DNA of 64,000 nucleotides from Streptomyces smyrnaeus (GCF_017676345.1 NZ_JAFFZM010000009.1:248001-312000), one strand, 5' to 3'. Numbered from the stretch's first letter, positions 17,565 through 26,447 are shown. The notes: a model not told the origin generated them from the sequence alone. Translations and numbers: made by a program.

Positions 17565-18620
17565 TCACCACTGGGCCACGTCCGGCACCGGCACCGGCAC
17601 CGAGCCCTGCCGCAGGGAGCGGGCGCCCGCCACGCCCACCAGGGAGGCGGCGACCGCGGCCCGGACGGGCACCCGGGGCGGCGCCCCCTCGGTCACCGTG
17701 CGCCGGAACGCCTCGACGATCCTGGCCGTGCCCGCTTCGGCGGGGGCGACCTGCTCGCCGTACAGCACCGTCCGCGGCGGGCGGCGCACCTCGTCGCGGA
17801 GCGAACCGCCGTGTGCCCACGGCTCGTTGCGCAGCCGTACCGACCAGGCGGCCTCGCCCGGCGCGCGCAACGACTCCGCGAGCCCCCGGCTGCCGCGTAC
17901 CGACAGCCACGACCAGTGGCTGTCCGGTTCGCCCTGGAGGAACGTCTGCCGGGTGAGCGCCAGCGCTCCCGTCGACAGCCGGGTGGCCAGCACGACCGCC
18001 ATGGGGCGCTCGCCGGTGCCCACCGGGTGTGCCGTGACCTCCACGGGCCGGGCGCCGGTCACATCCAGCACGGGGGAGAGGGTGTGGGTGCAGTAGGCGG
18101 TGGGGGAGATCCTGCCGCGCCAGTGCGCGGGGTCCCCCGCCAGGGCGGCCACGTCCTGCGGGGCGAGGCCGTGCACATAGTCGCACTCGATCAGCTCGAC
18201 GGAGCCGATCTCGCCGTCCGCGACAAGCCCCGCGACCGTCCGCACATGGGGGTGCTCGACGTAGTTCTCCGCGAAGGAGTAGTCGGCCGAGGACTGTTCG
18301 GCGGCCCGGACCAGGGCCCTGCCCTCCTCCTCGGTCACGCAGGCGGCACACTCGCTCAGTACGTGCACGCCCCGTTCGAGGAAGGCCAGCGCCGGCTCGG
18401 CGTGTGCGTCGAAGTCGTGGGCCAGGACGACCGCCGCCACATCGGCGGTCACCAGCTGCTGCCAACTGCTGGCCGTACGTGCTTCGGGAAACTCCGCGGA
18501 GGCTGCCGCCAGCAGTTCCGGGTCGGGGTCGCACAACGCCGCGACGTCGAACCCGGCCCGGTCGCACCAGCGGGCGAGCACCAGCCCGCGCCGCAACCCC
18601 ACGATCAACACCCGTGCCAT
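17565..18620 (-). CDS. Gfo/Idh/MocA-family oxidoreductase-like protein
   Basis: A 351-residue protein with an N-terminal NAD(P)-binding Rossmann domain (VLIVGLRRGLVLARWCDRAGFDVAALCDPD) and the C-terminal Gfo/Idh/MocA domain (SFAENYVEHPHVRTVAGLVADGEIG; DPAHWRGR; YCTHTLSPVLDVTG). The usual EKP motif, whose Lys is catalytic, reads ECA here (VHVLSECAACVT), and the glycine-rich loop is atypical. It may act on a sugar derivative by a changed mechanism or may only bind one. It appears monocistronic, with the zinc-ribbon gene upstream on the same strand about 155 bases away. Confidence 0.82.
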   Translation of the reverse strand: MARVLIVGLRRGLVLARWCDRAGFDVAALCDPDPELLAAASAEFPEARTASSWQQLVTADVAAVVLAHDFDAHAEPALAFLERGVHVLSECAACVTEEEGRALVRAAEQSSADYSFAENYVEHPHVRTVAGLVADGEIGSVELIECDYVHGLAPQDVAALAGDPAHWRGRISPTAYCTHTLSPVLDVTGARPVEVTAHPVGTGERPMAVVLATRLSTGALALTRQTFLQGEPDSHWSWLSVRGSRGLAESLRAPGEAAWSVRLRNEPWAHGGSLRDEVRRPPRTVLYGEQVAPAEAGTARIVEAFRRTVTEGAPPRVPVRAAVAASLVGVAGARSLRQGSVPVPVPDVAQW

Positions 18621-18775
18621 GCGCCCACCTTGGCCCGGCTCCGAAGTTCGGGCAATCGAATTACCCGCACAGTGGCGCCGACTGCCGGCCGACGGGCGAC
18701 CGGCAGGAGCAGCTGGACGGTGGCGATGTGCGGCGCGTCAGGCCTGCCCGGCGCCTTGGCCGGTCACTCCGCCGG

Positions 18776-19198
18776 TCACTCAGTGCCGGCCCGGACGGGG
18801 CGGGTGTCGGGGCGGCCCGCGTGGGAGAACGGCTGGGTCCGCCAGTCCAGCCCCTCGGGCAGCGTCAGCAGTTCACTCACCGCGCGTTCGCGCGTCTCGC
18901 TGTCCCACGGCGTGGCGTCCCGCACCGGGCGGCCCGAACCCTGGCACACCGTCAGGCCGAACGGATCCCAGGGCGAGGCGCACAGCCCGTGGCGCGGCAG
19001 TTTCTCCTCCTGGGTGAAGACCGCGATTGCCTGGCGGCATTCGGGGCACTTGACGCGGAGACCTTCGTACATCTCGTCCTCAACGACCGGTCCTGTCAGC
19101 TCGGCGGAGACGCCGGGGCCGTCCGAAGAGGCGGCCGCTGCGTTCTCGTGCGACTCGTCGTACCGATGAACGGAGTGGGCGGACTTCGTCGTGCGCAT
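18776..19198 (-). CDS. conserved actinobacterial zinc-ribbon-like protein, function unknown
   Basis: A 140-residue soluble protein. One CPEC pair (VKCPECRQAIAVF) and later single cysteines (GLCASPWDPFGLTVCQGSG) could form a zinc site. The N terminus MRTTKSAHSVHRYDESHEN is polar and the middle acidic. I do not recognise a function. I chose the ATG at 19198, with GGGGG five bases upstream; an ATG at 19273, also preceded by GAGG, would add 25 residues. It is divergent from the AsnC/Lrp-type gene, with 237 bases between that contain a loose inverted repeat (CAAGTGTGG...CACATACTTG at about 19306-19331). Confidence 0.7.
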   Translation of the reverse strand: MRTTKSAHSVHRYDESHENAAAASSDGPGVSAELTGPVVEDEMYEGLRVKCPECRQAIAVFTQEEKLPRHGLCASPWDPFGLTVCQGSGRPVRDATPWDSETRERAVSELLTLPEGLDWRTQPFSHAGRPDTRPVRAGTE

Positions 19199-19435
19199 GT
19201 GATCCCCCTCGATGGAACGGCCGGGCGACTGGGCTCCGGCCACAGCAAGCACTTCCCGCCGTGCTACGCGCATAATCACCTCGCGGGGGAGGACGCGGGT
19301 GCACAAGTGTGGCCTTCGTCACATACTTGAAGCTTCCACGTTCACCCCCGGCGCCCGCCCGCCACGGCGCGCCACCCGCTCGTGCCGGAGGGTTCCCGCT
19401 GCGCCGGGCGCGCGAGCGCAGTACGGTGATCCGCT

Positions 19436-19876
19436 GTGGAGGAACTCGACCGTCAGATCGTGGAACTGCTCGTCAAGGACGGGCGGATGAGCTACACCGA
19501 CCTGGGCAAGGCCACCGGCCTGTCCACCTCGGCCGTGCACCAGCGCGTACGCCGCCTCGAGCAGCGCGGCGTCATCCGCGGCTACGCCGCGCTGGTGGAC
19601 CCCGAGGCCGTCGGGCTGCCGATGACGGCGTTCATCTCCGTCAAACCCTTCGACCCCAGTGCCCCGGACGACATCGCGGAACGGCTCGCGGACGTGCCGG
19701 AGATCGAGGCGTGCCACAGCGTGGCGGGGGACGAGAACTACATCCTCAAGGTGCGGGTCGCCACTCCCATCGAACTGGAGCACCTGTTGGCCCGGATCCG
19801 CAGCCTCGCCGGGGTCTCGACCCGTACGACCGTCGTGCTGTCCACCCCGTACGAGGCCAGGCCGCCCCGCATCTGA
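19436..19876 (+). CDS. Lrp/AsnC-family transcriptional regulator
   Basis: A 146-residue feast/famine regulator. The N-terminal HTH reads LDRQIVELLVKDGRMSYTDLGKATGLSTSAVHQRVRRLEQRGVIRGY; the C-terminal RAM domain contains ACHSVAGDENYILKVRV, where amino acid ligands normally bind. It starts at a GTG at 19436, with GTGGAGG overlapping. The gene just downstream encodes an amidohydrolase in the same direction, 92 bases later, which may be a target. Members of this branch act as octamers that sense amino acids. Confidence 0.92.
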   Translation: MEELDRQIVELLVKDGRMSYTDLGKATGLSTSAVHQRVRRLEQRGVIRGYAALVDPEAVGLPMTAFISVKPFDPSAPDDIAERLADVPEIEACHSVAGDENYILKVRVATPIELEHLLARIRSLAGVSTRTTVVLSTPYEARPPRI

Positions 19877-19968
19877 GACGCCGCCCGCCGCCGTCCCACC
19901 GGCCGTCCCGGCGCCGTCCCGTGGACCCCGCGCGAGGAGAGGGCCCCGGGAGCGGGAGACTGTCCCCC

Positions 19969-21609
19969 ATGAGCGACAGCACAACCCCCTCCCGGCCCCG
20001 CACCCTCCTGTTGCGCGGGGGCGAGGTGCACAGCCCCGCCGATCCGTTCGCGACCGCGATGGTCGTGGAGGGCGACAGCATCGCCTGGATCGGCACGGAG
20101 GGCGCTGCCGACTCCTTCGCCGACGGTGTCGACGAGGTGGTCCATCTCGACGGTGCACTGGTCACACCGGCCTTCACCGACGCCCATGTGCACACGACGG
20201 CGACCGGGCTCGCGCTGACCGGCCTCGATCTGTCCGGCGCGCCCACCCTCGCGGACGCGCTCGCCCAGGTGCGCGCGTACGCAAAGGCCCGGCCGGACGA
20301 CCGGGTGCTGCTGGGTACCGGCTGGGACGCCCACGCCTGGCCCGAACAGCGCCATCCCAGCCGCGCCGAGCTCGACGAGGCGAGCGGTGGACGGCCCCTG
20401 TATCTCACCCGGATCGACGTCCATTCCGCACTCGCCGACACGGCCATGCTCGACCTCGTCCCCGACATCACCACCCGCGAGGGGTACCGGCCCGACGCGC
20501 CGTTGACGGGCGACGCGCACCACGCCGTCCGGGAGGCCGCGTACGCCACGCTCACCCCGCGGCAGCGCACCGAGGCCCAACGCGCCGCCCGCGCCCATGC
20601 CGCCTCGCTCGGCATCGGCGCGCTGCACGAGTGCGCCGGACCCGACATCTCCGGCGAGGACGACCTGCGCGGGCTGCTCGCGCTGGCGGCCGAGGAGCCC
20701 GGCCCCCGCGTCCACGGCTACTGGGCGGAGCTCGTCACCTCGGCGAAGGAGGCGGCCAGGATCGGTGGACTCGGCGTCGTCGGCGCGGCCGGTGATTTGT
20801 TCGCGGACGGTTCCCTCGGCTCGCACACCGCGCATCTGTGCGCCCCCTACGCGGACGCGCCGCACATCAGCGGGAGCGCCCTGCTGGACGCCGAGGCCGT
20901 CGCCGCCCACGTCGCCGCCTGCACCGAGGCAGGGCTCCAGGCCGGGTTCCACGCCATCGGTGACGCCGCGCTCCAGGCCGTCACCGAGGGCGTTCGCCGG
21001 GCTGCCGAGACCGTCGGCCCGGCCCGGGTCCGGGCGGCCCGGCACCGCGTCGAGCACGCCGAGATGCTCACCGAGCAGACCCTCGCCGACTTCGCCGACC
21101 TGGCCCTCACCGCCTCCGTGCAGCCGGGATTCGACGCCGCCTGGGGCGGCGCGGACGGTATGTACGCGCGCCGGCTGGGTGCCGAGCGCGCCGCATCTCT
21201 CAACCCGTACGCGGCGCTGCTGCGGGCCGGGGTGCCGCTCGCCCTCGGCTCGGACAGCCCCGTCACCCCGCTCGGCCCGTGGGAAGCGATCCGCGCCGCC
21301 GCCTTCCACCACACCCACGAACACCGGATCTCCGTACGCGGCGCCTTCACCGCGCACACCCGTGGCGGCTGGCGCGCCCTCGGCCGCGACGACGCCGGGG
21401 TGCTGGTCCCGGGCGCACCCGCCGACTACGCGCTGTGGCGGACGGGGCCCCTCGTCGTCCAGGCTCCCGACACCCGCGTCGCCAACTGGTCCACCGACCC
21501 ACGCTCCGGCACCCCCGGACTGCCCGACCTGACACCGGGCGGTCAAGTCCCGGTCTGTCTGCGGACGGTGGTGGGCGGACGTACGGTCTACGCACGGCCG
21601 GACGAGTGA
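19969..21609 (+). CDS. amidohydrolase family 3 (YtcJ-like) metal-dependent hydrolase
   Basis: A 546-residue metal-dependent hydrolase of the amidohydrolase superfamily. Motifs: the N-terminal beta-sandwich (LLLRGGEVHSPADPFATAMVV), metal site LVTPAFTDAHVHTTATG, the His of GFHAIGDAALQAV, HRVEHAEMLTE, and the final metal-binding Asp in LALGSDSPVTPLGPWE. These enzymes hydrolyse amide or ester bonds in small molecules; the physiological substrate is not predictable. The ATG at 19969 follows a GC-rich stretch without a strong binding site. The upstream AsnC/Lrp gene may regulate it. Confidence 0.88.
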   Translation: MSDSTTPSRPRTLLLRGGEVHSPADPFATAMVVEGDSIAWIGTEGAADSFADGVDEVVHLDGALVTPAFTDAHVHTTATGLALTGLDLSGAPTLADALAQVRAYAKARPDDRVLLGTGWDAHAWPEQRHPSRAELDEASGGRPLYLTRIDVHSALADTAMLDLVPDITTREGYRPDAPLTGDAHHAVREAAYATLTPRQRTEAQRAARAHAASLGIGALHECAGPDISGEDDLRGLLALAAEEPGPRVHGYWAELVTSAKEAARIGGLGVVGAAGDLFADGSLGSHTAHLCAPYADAPHISGSALLDAEAVAAHVAACTEAGLQAGFHAIGDAALQAVTEGVRRAAETVGPARVRAARHRVEHAEMLTEQTLADFADLALTASVQPGFDAAWGGADGMYARRLGAERAASLNPYAALLRAGVPLALGSDSPVTPLGPWEAIRAAAFHHTHEHRISVRGAFTAHTRGGWRALGRDDAGVLVPGAPADYALWRTGPLVVQAPDTRVANWSTDPRSGTPGLPDLTPGGQVPVCLRTVVGGRTVYARPDE

Positions 21610-22189
21610 TGTAGGGGGCGGTAATACGGCCGAACGAGACCCCCTCCGCCGGTCGCTACGGCGCCGCCTTCTCCGCACTGACCAGGCCTTTCGCTGAAAC
21701 ACCCCAGGTAACCCGGCTGTTGACAATGATTGCCCGAAGCCCGGTAGGTTCGGCCGCGTCCACCACAGGACGTCCGACCGGGGAGCTTCCGCGCTGTCGT
21801 CGAACGCCGCTGGGCCACGGGGTGGTGTACCGCACCGGCGCACCACCACTGCGAGCCAGGTCCAGCGCCCGCGGCACGGGGACAGATGGTTTCCGCCGGT
21901 CGGCGGGTGTGACCCGGGACGGGGCCCGGACGCTCAGTAGACAACGGCTTTCGGACGATCCGCAGCCAGCGGGTCCCAGGTCGGCCCGAAGGGCACCGGG
22001 CCCCGATCCGTAGACAGCGCCCGAACCGCACGGCGTGCACCCGCCGATGACGCTCCGCGACCCGGCGGCTACCGCGCCCGTCCGCGCTCCCGTGCTTTCC
22101 CGCCGCTTTACGGTCCCGCGCCCCGCACCGGGCTCCGCGCGTTGTACGGTCAGCTCACGACCGCACGACCTGCTAGGAAGGCCGCGACC
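21610..22189. other. 580-base non-coding stretch upstream of lnt
   Basis: The largest empty stretch in the window. The short frames in it have no binding site or protein-like composition. It contains one promoter-like pair (21720-21750), and an inverted repeat GTGGTG...CACCAC near 21825-21848. It may be a long leader of lnt or the site of a small RNA. Confidence 0.45.
21720..21750 (+). promoter_or_regulatory. promoter-like element far upstream of lnt
   Basis: TTGACA (21720-21725) and TAGGTT (21745-21750) are 19 bases apart, resembling actinobacterial TTGAC-n19-TAGRRT promoters. Transcription would run toward lnt, whose start is about 440 bases away. Confidence 0.45.
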
Positions 22190-24064
22190 TTGGCATCGGG
22201 CCCCGACACCACCTCCGCTTCCGCCCCGGACGGCTCCCGGGCGCGGAAGGCGGCACCCGCCGCCCGGCGCAGCGCGCCGGGAGAGCCGGCACGCGAGAGC
22301 CGCGCCGGCACGGCGAGCAGCGCCGACACCAGCAGCAGCGCCGACCCGAGCAGTAACGTCACCTCGGATGCCGGGCAGCCGACGGACAAGGGCGCCGGGC
22401 GCCCCGGCCGGATGCGCAGGCTCGCGGCGCTGGCGCGGCGCGAAGCCCGCCGCACGGGACTGGCGGCCCTCAGTGGTGTCGTCCTCGCGTTCGCCTTCCC
22501 GCCGTACGGGATCTGGCCGCTCTCGCTCGTGGCCGTCGCCGCGCTCAGCCTGCTCACCCGCGGGCGCACGATCCGCCAGGGAGCCTGGCTCGGACTCGCG
22601 TTCGGCTGGCCCTTCTTCGTCGTCCTGCTCAAGTGGCTGCACGTCGTCGGCTGGGACGCCACCATCGGACTCGCCTTCCTGCAGGGGCTGTTCGTACTCG
22701 GACTCGGTGCCGGTCTGGCCGTCACCTCGCGGCTGCCGGCCTGGCCGCTGTGGGGCGCCTGCCTGTGGGTGACCGAGGAATTCCTGCGCGACCGGCTGCC
22801 GTTCGGGGGCTTCTCCTGGGGGCGCCTCGCCTTCGCCAACACCAGCTCCCCCTACACGCCGCTGGCCGCGCTGGGCGGCGCCCCGCTGGTGACCTTCGCC
22901 GTGGCGCTGTCGGGCACCCTGCTGGCCGCCGCGGCGCTGACCGGGTGGCGGCTGCGCTCCCGTCCGGCACGCACCACCCGCGCCTGGGCCACCGGGCTCG
23001 GCGCGCTCGGGCTCGCCGGCGCGATCACCGTCGCCGGGTTCGCGGTGCCCGTGCCGACCAAGGCGGCCGACACGGTCCGCATCGCCGTCGTGCAGGGCAA
23101 CGTCCAGCAGCCGGGCATGCACTTCCTCGGCCGCCCCATGCAGATCCTCAACAACCACGTCGAGGCCACCCTCGACCTGGCCGAGCGGATCAAGCAGGGC
23201 AAGGAGCCCAAGCCCGATCTGGTGATCTGGCCGGAGAACTCCTCCGATCTCGACCCCTACAAGTGGCCCGAGGCGGGTGACCGCATCGACGAGGCCGTCA
23301 AGGCCGTCGGCGTTCCCGTCCTGGTCGGCGCACTCGTCGACCACCCCACCAAGGAGGGCTACGTCGAGAACCAGGGCATCGTCTGGGACCCGAAGAAGGG
23401 CCCCGGCGCGTCCTACACCAAGCAGCACCCGGTCCCGTTCGGCGAGTACGTCCCCTTCCGCGACCAGCTCAGCAAGGTGATCACCCGCCTCCAGCAGGTC
23501 CCCCGCGACTTCTACCCCGGCGACCACACCGGCGTCCTGCAGACCGGCCCCGCGCGGCTGGGCGATGTGATCTGCTTCGAGGTCGCCTACGACGAGATCC
23601 CCCGGGACACCGTCAAGGACGGAGCCCGCGCGCTCGTCGTCCAGACCAACAACGCCACCTACGGGCGGACGGGCCAGCCCGAGCAGCAGCTGGCCATGTC
23701 CCAGCTGCGCGCCGTCGAGCACGGCCGCGCCGTGGTGACCGCGGCGACGAGCGGCATCAGCGCCATCGTCTCGCCCGACGGCACGGTCCAGCAGCGTACG
23801 GAGGAGTTCACCCAGGACGTCCTCACCGGGGACCTCCCACTGCGGGACGAGATCACCCTCGCCGACCATGTCGGTGCCGTTCCTGAGTGGGTGATCGCTA
23901 TCGTGGGCGTGCTCGCCTGCGCCGGAGCCCTGCTCCTGGGCCGCAGGACGCGCGGCGGCCGTACGCAAGCCCGTACGGCAACCGAGACGCCGGACGCCGC
24001 CGGCCACCAGGACGGCACCGACGAGCAGGACCGACAGGCTCAACCGGAGGGGCAGCACCAGTGA
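22190..24064 (+). CDS. lnt: apolipoprotein N-acyltransferase
   Basis: A 624-residue membrane enzyme that N-acylates the first Cys of lipoproteins. A Ser/Ala-rich cytoplasmic N terminus of about 75 residues precedes several membrane helices (GLAALSGVVLAFAFPPYGIWPLSL onward), then the nitrilase-like domain and a last helix. The catalytic triad is visible: Glu in VIWPENSSDLDP, Lys in SYTKQHPVPFGEY and Cys in GDVICFEVAYDE. I chose the TTG at 22190, eight bases after AGGAAGG; a frame from 22142 is possible. Its stop overlaps the Ppm start by four bases (GTGA). In M. tuberculosis both activities are fused in Ppm1. Confidence 0.92.
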   Translation: MASGPDTTSASAPDGSRARKAAPAARRSAPGEPARESRAGTASSADTSSSADPSSNVTSDAGQPTDKGAGRPGRMRRLAALARREARRTGLAALSGVVLAFAFPPYGIWPLSLVAVAALSLLTRGRTIRQGAWLGLAFGWPFFVVLLKWLHVVGWDATIGLAFLQGLFVLGLGAGLAVTSRLPAWPLWGACLWVTEEFLRDRLPFGGFSWGRLAFANTSSPYTPLAALGGAPLVTFAVALSGTLLAAAALTGWRLRSRPARTTRAWATGLGALGLAGAITVAGFAVPVPTKAADTVRIAVVQGNVQQPGMHFLGRPMQILNNHVEATLDLAERIKQGKEPKPDLVIWPENSSDLDPYKWPEAGDRIDEAVKAVGVPVLVGALVDHPTKEGYVENQGIVWDPKKGPGASYTKQHPVPFGEYVPFRDQLSKVITRLQQVPRDFYPGDHTGVLQTGPARLGDVICFEVAYDEIPRDTVKDGARALVVQTNNATYGRTGQPEQQLAMSQLRAVEHGRAVVTAATSGISAIVSPDGTVQQRTEEFTQDVLTGDLPLRDEITLADHVGAVPEWVIAIVGVLACAGALLLGRRTRGGRTQARTATETPDAAGHQDGTDEQDRQAQPEGQHQ

Positions 24065-24900
24065 CGGACGGCGGACAGCGGCGGTACGGCCCGCTCGGGA
24101 CGGCCCTGGTCATCATCCCGACCTACGACGAGGCCGACAACATCCAGCCTGTCGTCTCCCGGGTACGCGAGGCGGTGCCCGAGGCGCACATCCTCATCGC
24201 CGACGACAACAGCCCCGACGGCACCGGCAAGATCGCCGACGAACTCGCCGCCGAGGACGACCACGTGCACGTCATGCACCGCAAGGGCAAAGAGGGCCTC
24301 GGTGCCGCCTATCTGGCGGGCTTCCGCTGGGGCATCGACAACGGCTACGGCGTGCTGATCGAGATGGACGCCGACGGCTCCCATCCGCCCGAGGAACTGC
24401 CCCGGCTGCTGACCGCGCTGGGCGGCGCCGACCTGGTGATCGGTTCCCGCTGGGTGCCCGGCGGCCGGATCGTCAACTGGCCCAAGTCCCGTGAGTTCCT
24501 CTCGCGCGGCGCCAGCACCTACTCCCGGCTGCTCCTGGACGTCGACGTACGCGATGTGACCGCGGGCTTCCGCGCCTTCCGCAAGGAGACCCTGGAGGGC
24601 ATCGGGATGGACTCCATCGCCTCCCAGGGCTACTGCTTCCAGGTGGATCTCACCCGACGCACCGTGCACGCCGGCTACCACGTGGTGGAGGTTCCGATCA
24701 CCTTCGTCGAGCGGGAGCGCGGCGACTCCAAGATGAGCCGGGACATCATGGCCGAGGCGCTGTGGCGGATCGCCGCCTGGGGTGTCGAGGGCCGGGTCAA
24801 AAAGGTCCTCGGCCGCGGTGAGGGCCGCACCGACGAGCGCTCCGACGGCCGCTCCCACAGCCGGGAAGGCGACCGGGAGAGCGACCGGCCAGGCGGCTGA
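24061..24900 (+). CDS. ppm: polyprenol monophosphomannose synthase
   Basis: A 279-residue GT2 enzyme that transfers mannose from GDP-mannose to polyprenyl phosphate, supplying protein O-mannosylation. Motifs: LVIIPTYDEADNIQPVV, ILIADDNSPDGTGKIAD, the metal site LIEMDADGSHPPEELP, LVIGSRWVPGGRIVNWP, DVTAGFRAFRKETL and ITFVERERGDSKMSRDIM. It has no C-terminal membrane domain, so it works at the membrane surface, probably held by Lnt as in mycobacteria. It starts at a GTG at 24061 inside the lnt stop (translational coupling). The last 30 residues are a charged Ser/Asp/Arg tail. Confidence 0.95.
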   Translation: MTDGGQRRYGPLGTALVIIPTYDEADNIQPVVSRVREAVPEAHILIADDNSPDGTGKIADELAAEDDHVHVMHRKGKEGLGAAYLAGFRWGIDNGYGVLIEMDADGSHPPEELPRLLTALGGADLVIGSRWVPGGRIVNWPKSREFLSRGASTYSRLLLDVDVRDVTAGFRAFRKETLEGIGMDSIASQGYCFQVDLTRRTVHAGYHVVEVPITFVERERGDSKMSRDIMAEALWRIAAWGVEGRVKKVLGRGEGRTDERSDGRSHSREGDRESDRPGG

Positions 24901-24935
24901 TCCCGGGCCTACGTGACACCAGGCACACTGGAAGA

Positions 24936-25613
24936 ATGACGACGCGCGCACCTTTCCCGTACGAGCCCCACGGACAGGGCTCGGACGGTGCAGACGGCGG
25001 ACCGGGGCAGGGAGCCGGGGCCCGCTCCGGCGGGAAGCCTCCGCCCCGGCCGCCTCGGTCCAAGGGCCGCACGCTGCTGCCGCTGGCCGTCGCGCTGTGG
25101 GCCGTACTGGAGATCTGGCTGCTGACCCTGCTCGGTCAGGCGGCGGGCGGGCTGACGGTCTTCCTCGTGCTGGCCGGCGGTTTCGTGCTCGGTGCCGCCG
25201 TGATCAAGCGGGCCGGCCGCCGCGCCTGGCGCAACCTCGCCGAGACCGTCCAGCGAGCCCAGGAGCAGGCGCGCGGGGGCGGCGAGCCCACCGACCGGCC
25301 CGCCGCCGAGAGCGGTGGCAACGGAACGGCGATGCTCGGCGGACTGCTGCTGATGATCCCCGGGCTCGTCTCGGACGCCGCCGGGCTGCTGTGCCTCTTC
25401 CCGCCGACGGCCAAGCTGCTGCGCGGCACCGTGCAGCGCTCCGTGGACCGGCGCAGCGGATTCCCGCCCGGCACTCTCGGCGACGCCTACCAGCAGGCGC
25501 GTACGGCCGAGCAGCAGGTGCGGATGCACCGCCCGGACGGCAAGGTCGTCCAGGGCGAGGTCGTGCGCGACGACGACCGGCCGGGTGACGCGGACGGACA
25601 GCAGGGGCGCTGA
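24936..25613 (+). CDS. fxsA: FxsA-family membrane protein
   Basis: A 225-residue membrane protein. A Gly/Pro-rich cytoplasmic N terminus of about 45 residues is followed by the FxsA core: LLPLAVALWAVLEIWLLTLLGQAAGG, LTVFLVLAGGFVLGAAVIKRAGRRAWRNL, and LGGLLLMIPGLVSDAAGLLCLFPPTAKLLR. In E. coli FxsA suppresses F-exclusion of phage T7; its cellular role in actinobacteria is unknown. It lies 35 bases after ppm in the same direction and is probably the last gene of the lnt-ppm-fxsA unit, which ends at a 22-bp hairpin. Confidence 0.88.
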   Translation: MTTRAPFPYEPHGQGSDGADGGPGQGAGARSGGKPPPRPPRSKGRTLLPLAVALWAVLEIWLLTLLGQAAGGLTVFLVLAGGFVLGAAVIKRAGRRAWRNLAETVQRAQEQARGGGEPTDRPAAESGGNGTAMLGGLLLMIPGLVSDAAGLLCLFPPTAKLLRGTVQRSVDRRSGFPPGTLGDAYQQARTAEQQVRMHRPDGKVVQGEVVRDDDRPGDADGQQGR

Positions 25614-25671
25614 CCCGCTACCGCGGGTCACGGGTCGCCGGTCGAACGAAGCCAGCCGAACTAAAACGAAA

Positions 25672-25719
25672 CGGGAGGGCCCGGGGTCACACGAGAACGT
25701 GTGACCCCGGGCCCTCCCG
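25672..25719. terminator. very strong bidirectional terminator
   Basis: Perfect 22-bp stem (left arm CGGGAGGGCCCGGGGTCACA plus CG) with an AGAA loop, between the converging fxsA and rbpA genes. Confidence 0.9.
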
Positions 25720-25747
25720 CCGTGTCGTGTCGGTGCGCTGTCCCTGG

Positions 25748-26137
25748 TCAGGCGGACTTGCGCTTGTTTCCGCTGTTGTCGTCGCGGGGGTGCACCGCCA
25801 GGTTCATGGTGCCGGAGCGCAGTACGGCGAGCCGCTCGGCGAGGACTTCCTCGAGCTCCTCGCGGGTACGCCGCTCCATCAGCATGTCCCAGTGCGTGCG
25901 CGCGGGCTTGCCCTTCTTCTCCTCCGGACCCTCGCCGTCCACCAGGAGTGCCTGTGCGCCGCACACCTTGCACTCCCACTCGGTTGGAATCTCGGCCTCT
26001 ACCGAGAACGGCATCTCGAATCGATGTCCGTTCTGGCATGCGTACTCCACGGCCTGGCGCGGGGCCAGGTCGATGCCGCGGTCGGTCTCGTAGCTGGTCA
26101 CCACGAGTCGCGTGCCGCGAAGAGCTCGCTCACTCAT
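25748..26137 (-). CDS. rbpA: RNA polymerase-binding protein RbpA
   Basis: A 129-residue RNA polymerase-binding protein that stabilises promoter complexes of HrdB-type sigma factors. It begins MSERALRGTRLVVTSYETDR, followed by the zinc-finger-like core (EYACQNGHRFEMPFSVEAEI...WECKVCGAQALLVDG), the basic linker KKGKPARTHWDMLMERR and the sigma-interacting helix (EELEEVLAERLAVLRSG). As I recall the S. coelicolor protein, identity is very high except at the extreme C terminus. The ATG at 26137 follows GGGAGG. A textbook SigR promoter lies upstream, so induction by thiol oxidation is expected. Confidence 0.97.
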   Translation of the reverse strand: MSERALRGTRLVVTSYETDRGIDLAPRQAVEYACQNGHRFEMPFSVEAEIPTEWECKVCGAQALLVDGEGPEEKKGKPARTHWDMLMERRTREELEEVLAERLAVLRSGTMNLAVHPRDDNSGNKRKSA

Positions 26138-26447
26138 GAATTCGTGCCTCCCGGGCTGGTCGCCCACAGGACAGGTGTCGCTGTCGTCGTCATCCGGTCA
26201 ACGTCCGGCCGCCGGTGAAGATTCCCGCAAGGGGAGATCGCCCACCCGTCACGCACCTCCAACCGTGACGGAAGGCTGCGCGCCGCTGCTTGTTCGTGCC
26301 GCCGCTTCGTTGATCTGCGGTACCCCCCGGTGACCGGTTTGTCACAACTGACAGGAGATGTCACCCACTGTTCGCATCTCTTCGGCGTGCAGTAACGGTC
26401 CATCCGGTGGGCCAAAGGCGTACACTACCGGCCCAGCACCCGCAGGT
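26138..26447. other. 310-base gap between rbpA and the UMF1 transporter gene
   Basis: It holds the rbpA SigR promoter on the right-hand side of rbpA. Near 26340-26353 is a perfect small inverted repeat, TGTCA-CAAC-TGACA, followed by another TGTCAC at about 26360; this could be an operator or part of a second rbpA promoter. No reading frame of merit is seen. Confidence 0.45.
26200..26226 (-). promoter_or_regulatory. SigR-type promoter of rbpA
   Basis: On the minus strand GGGAAT (26226-26221) and GTT (26202-26200) are separated by exactly 18 bases, matching the SigR consensus GGGAAT-n18-GTT. S. coelicolor rbpA is a known SigR (disulfide stress) target. The start point would lie about 55 bases before the ATG. 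Confidence 0.82.

Noticed and set aside
21720..22013. 97-codon plus-strand frame in the same gap
   Set aside because: Its start codon overlaps a promoter -35 box and the composition is not protein-like.
21588..22040. 150-codon minus-strand frame in the large gap before lnt
   Set aside because: It has Arg/Gly/Pro-rich random composition, no ribosome binding site and overlaps the end of the amidohydrolase gene.
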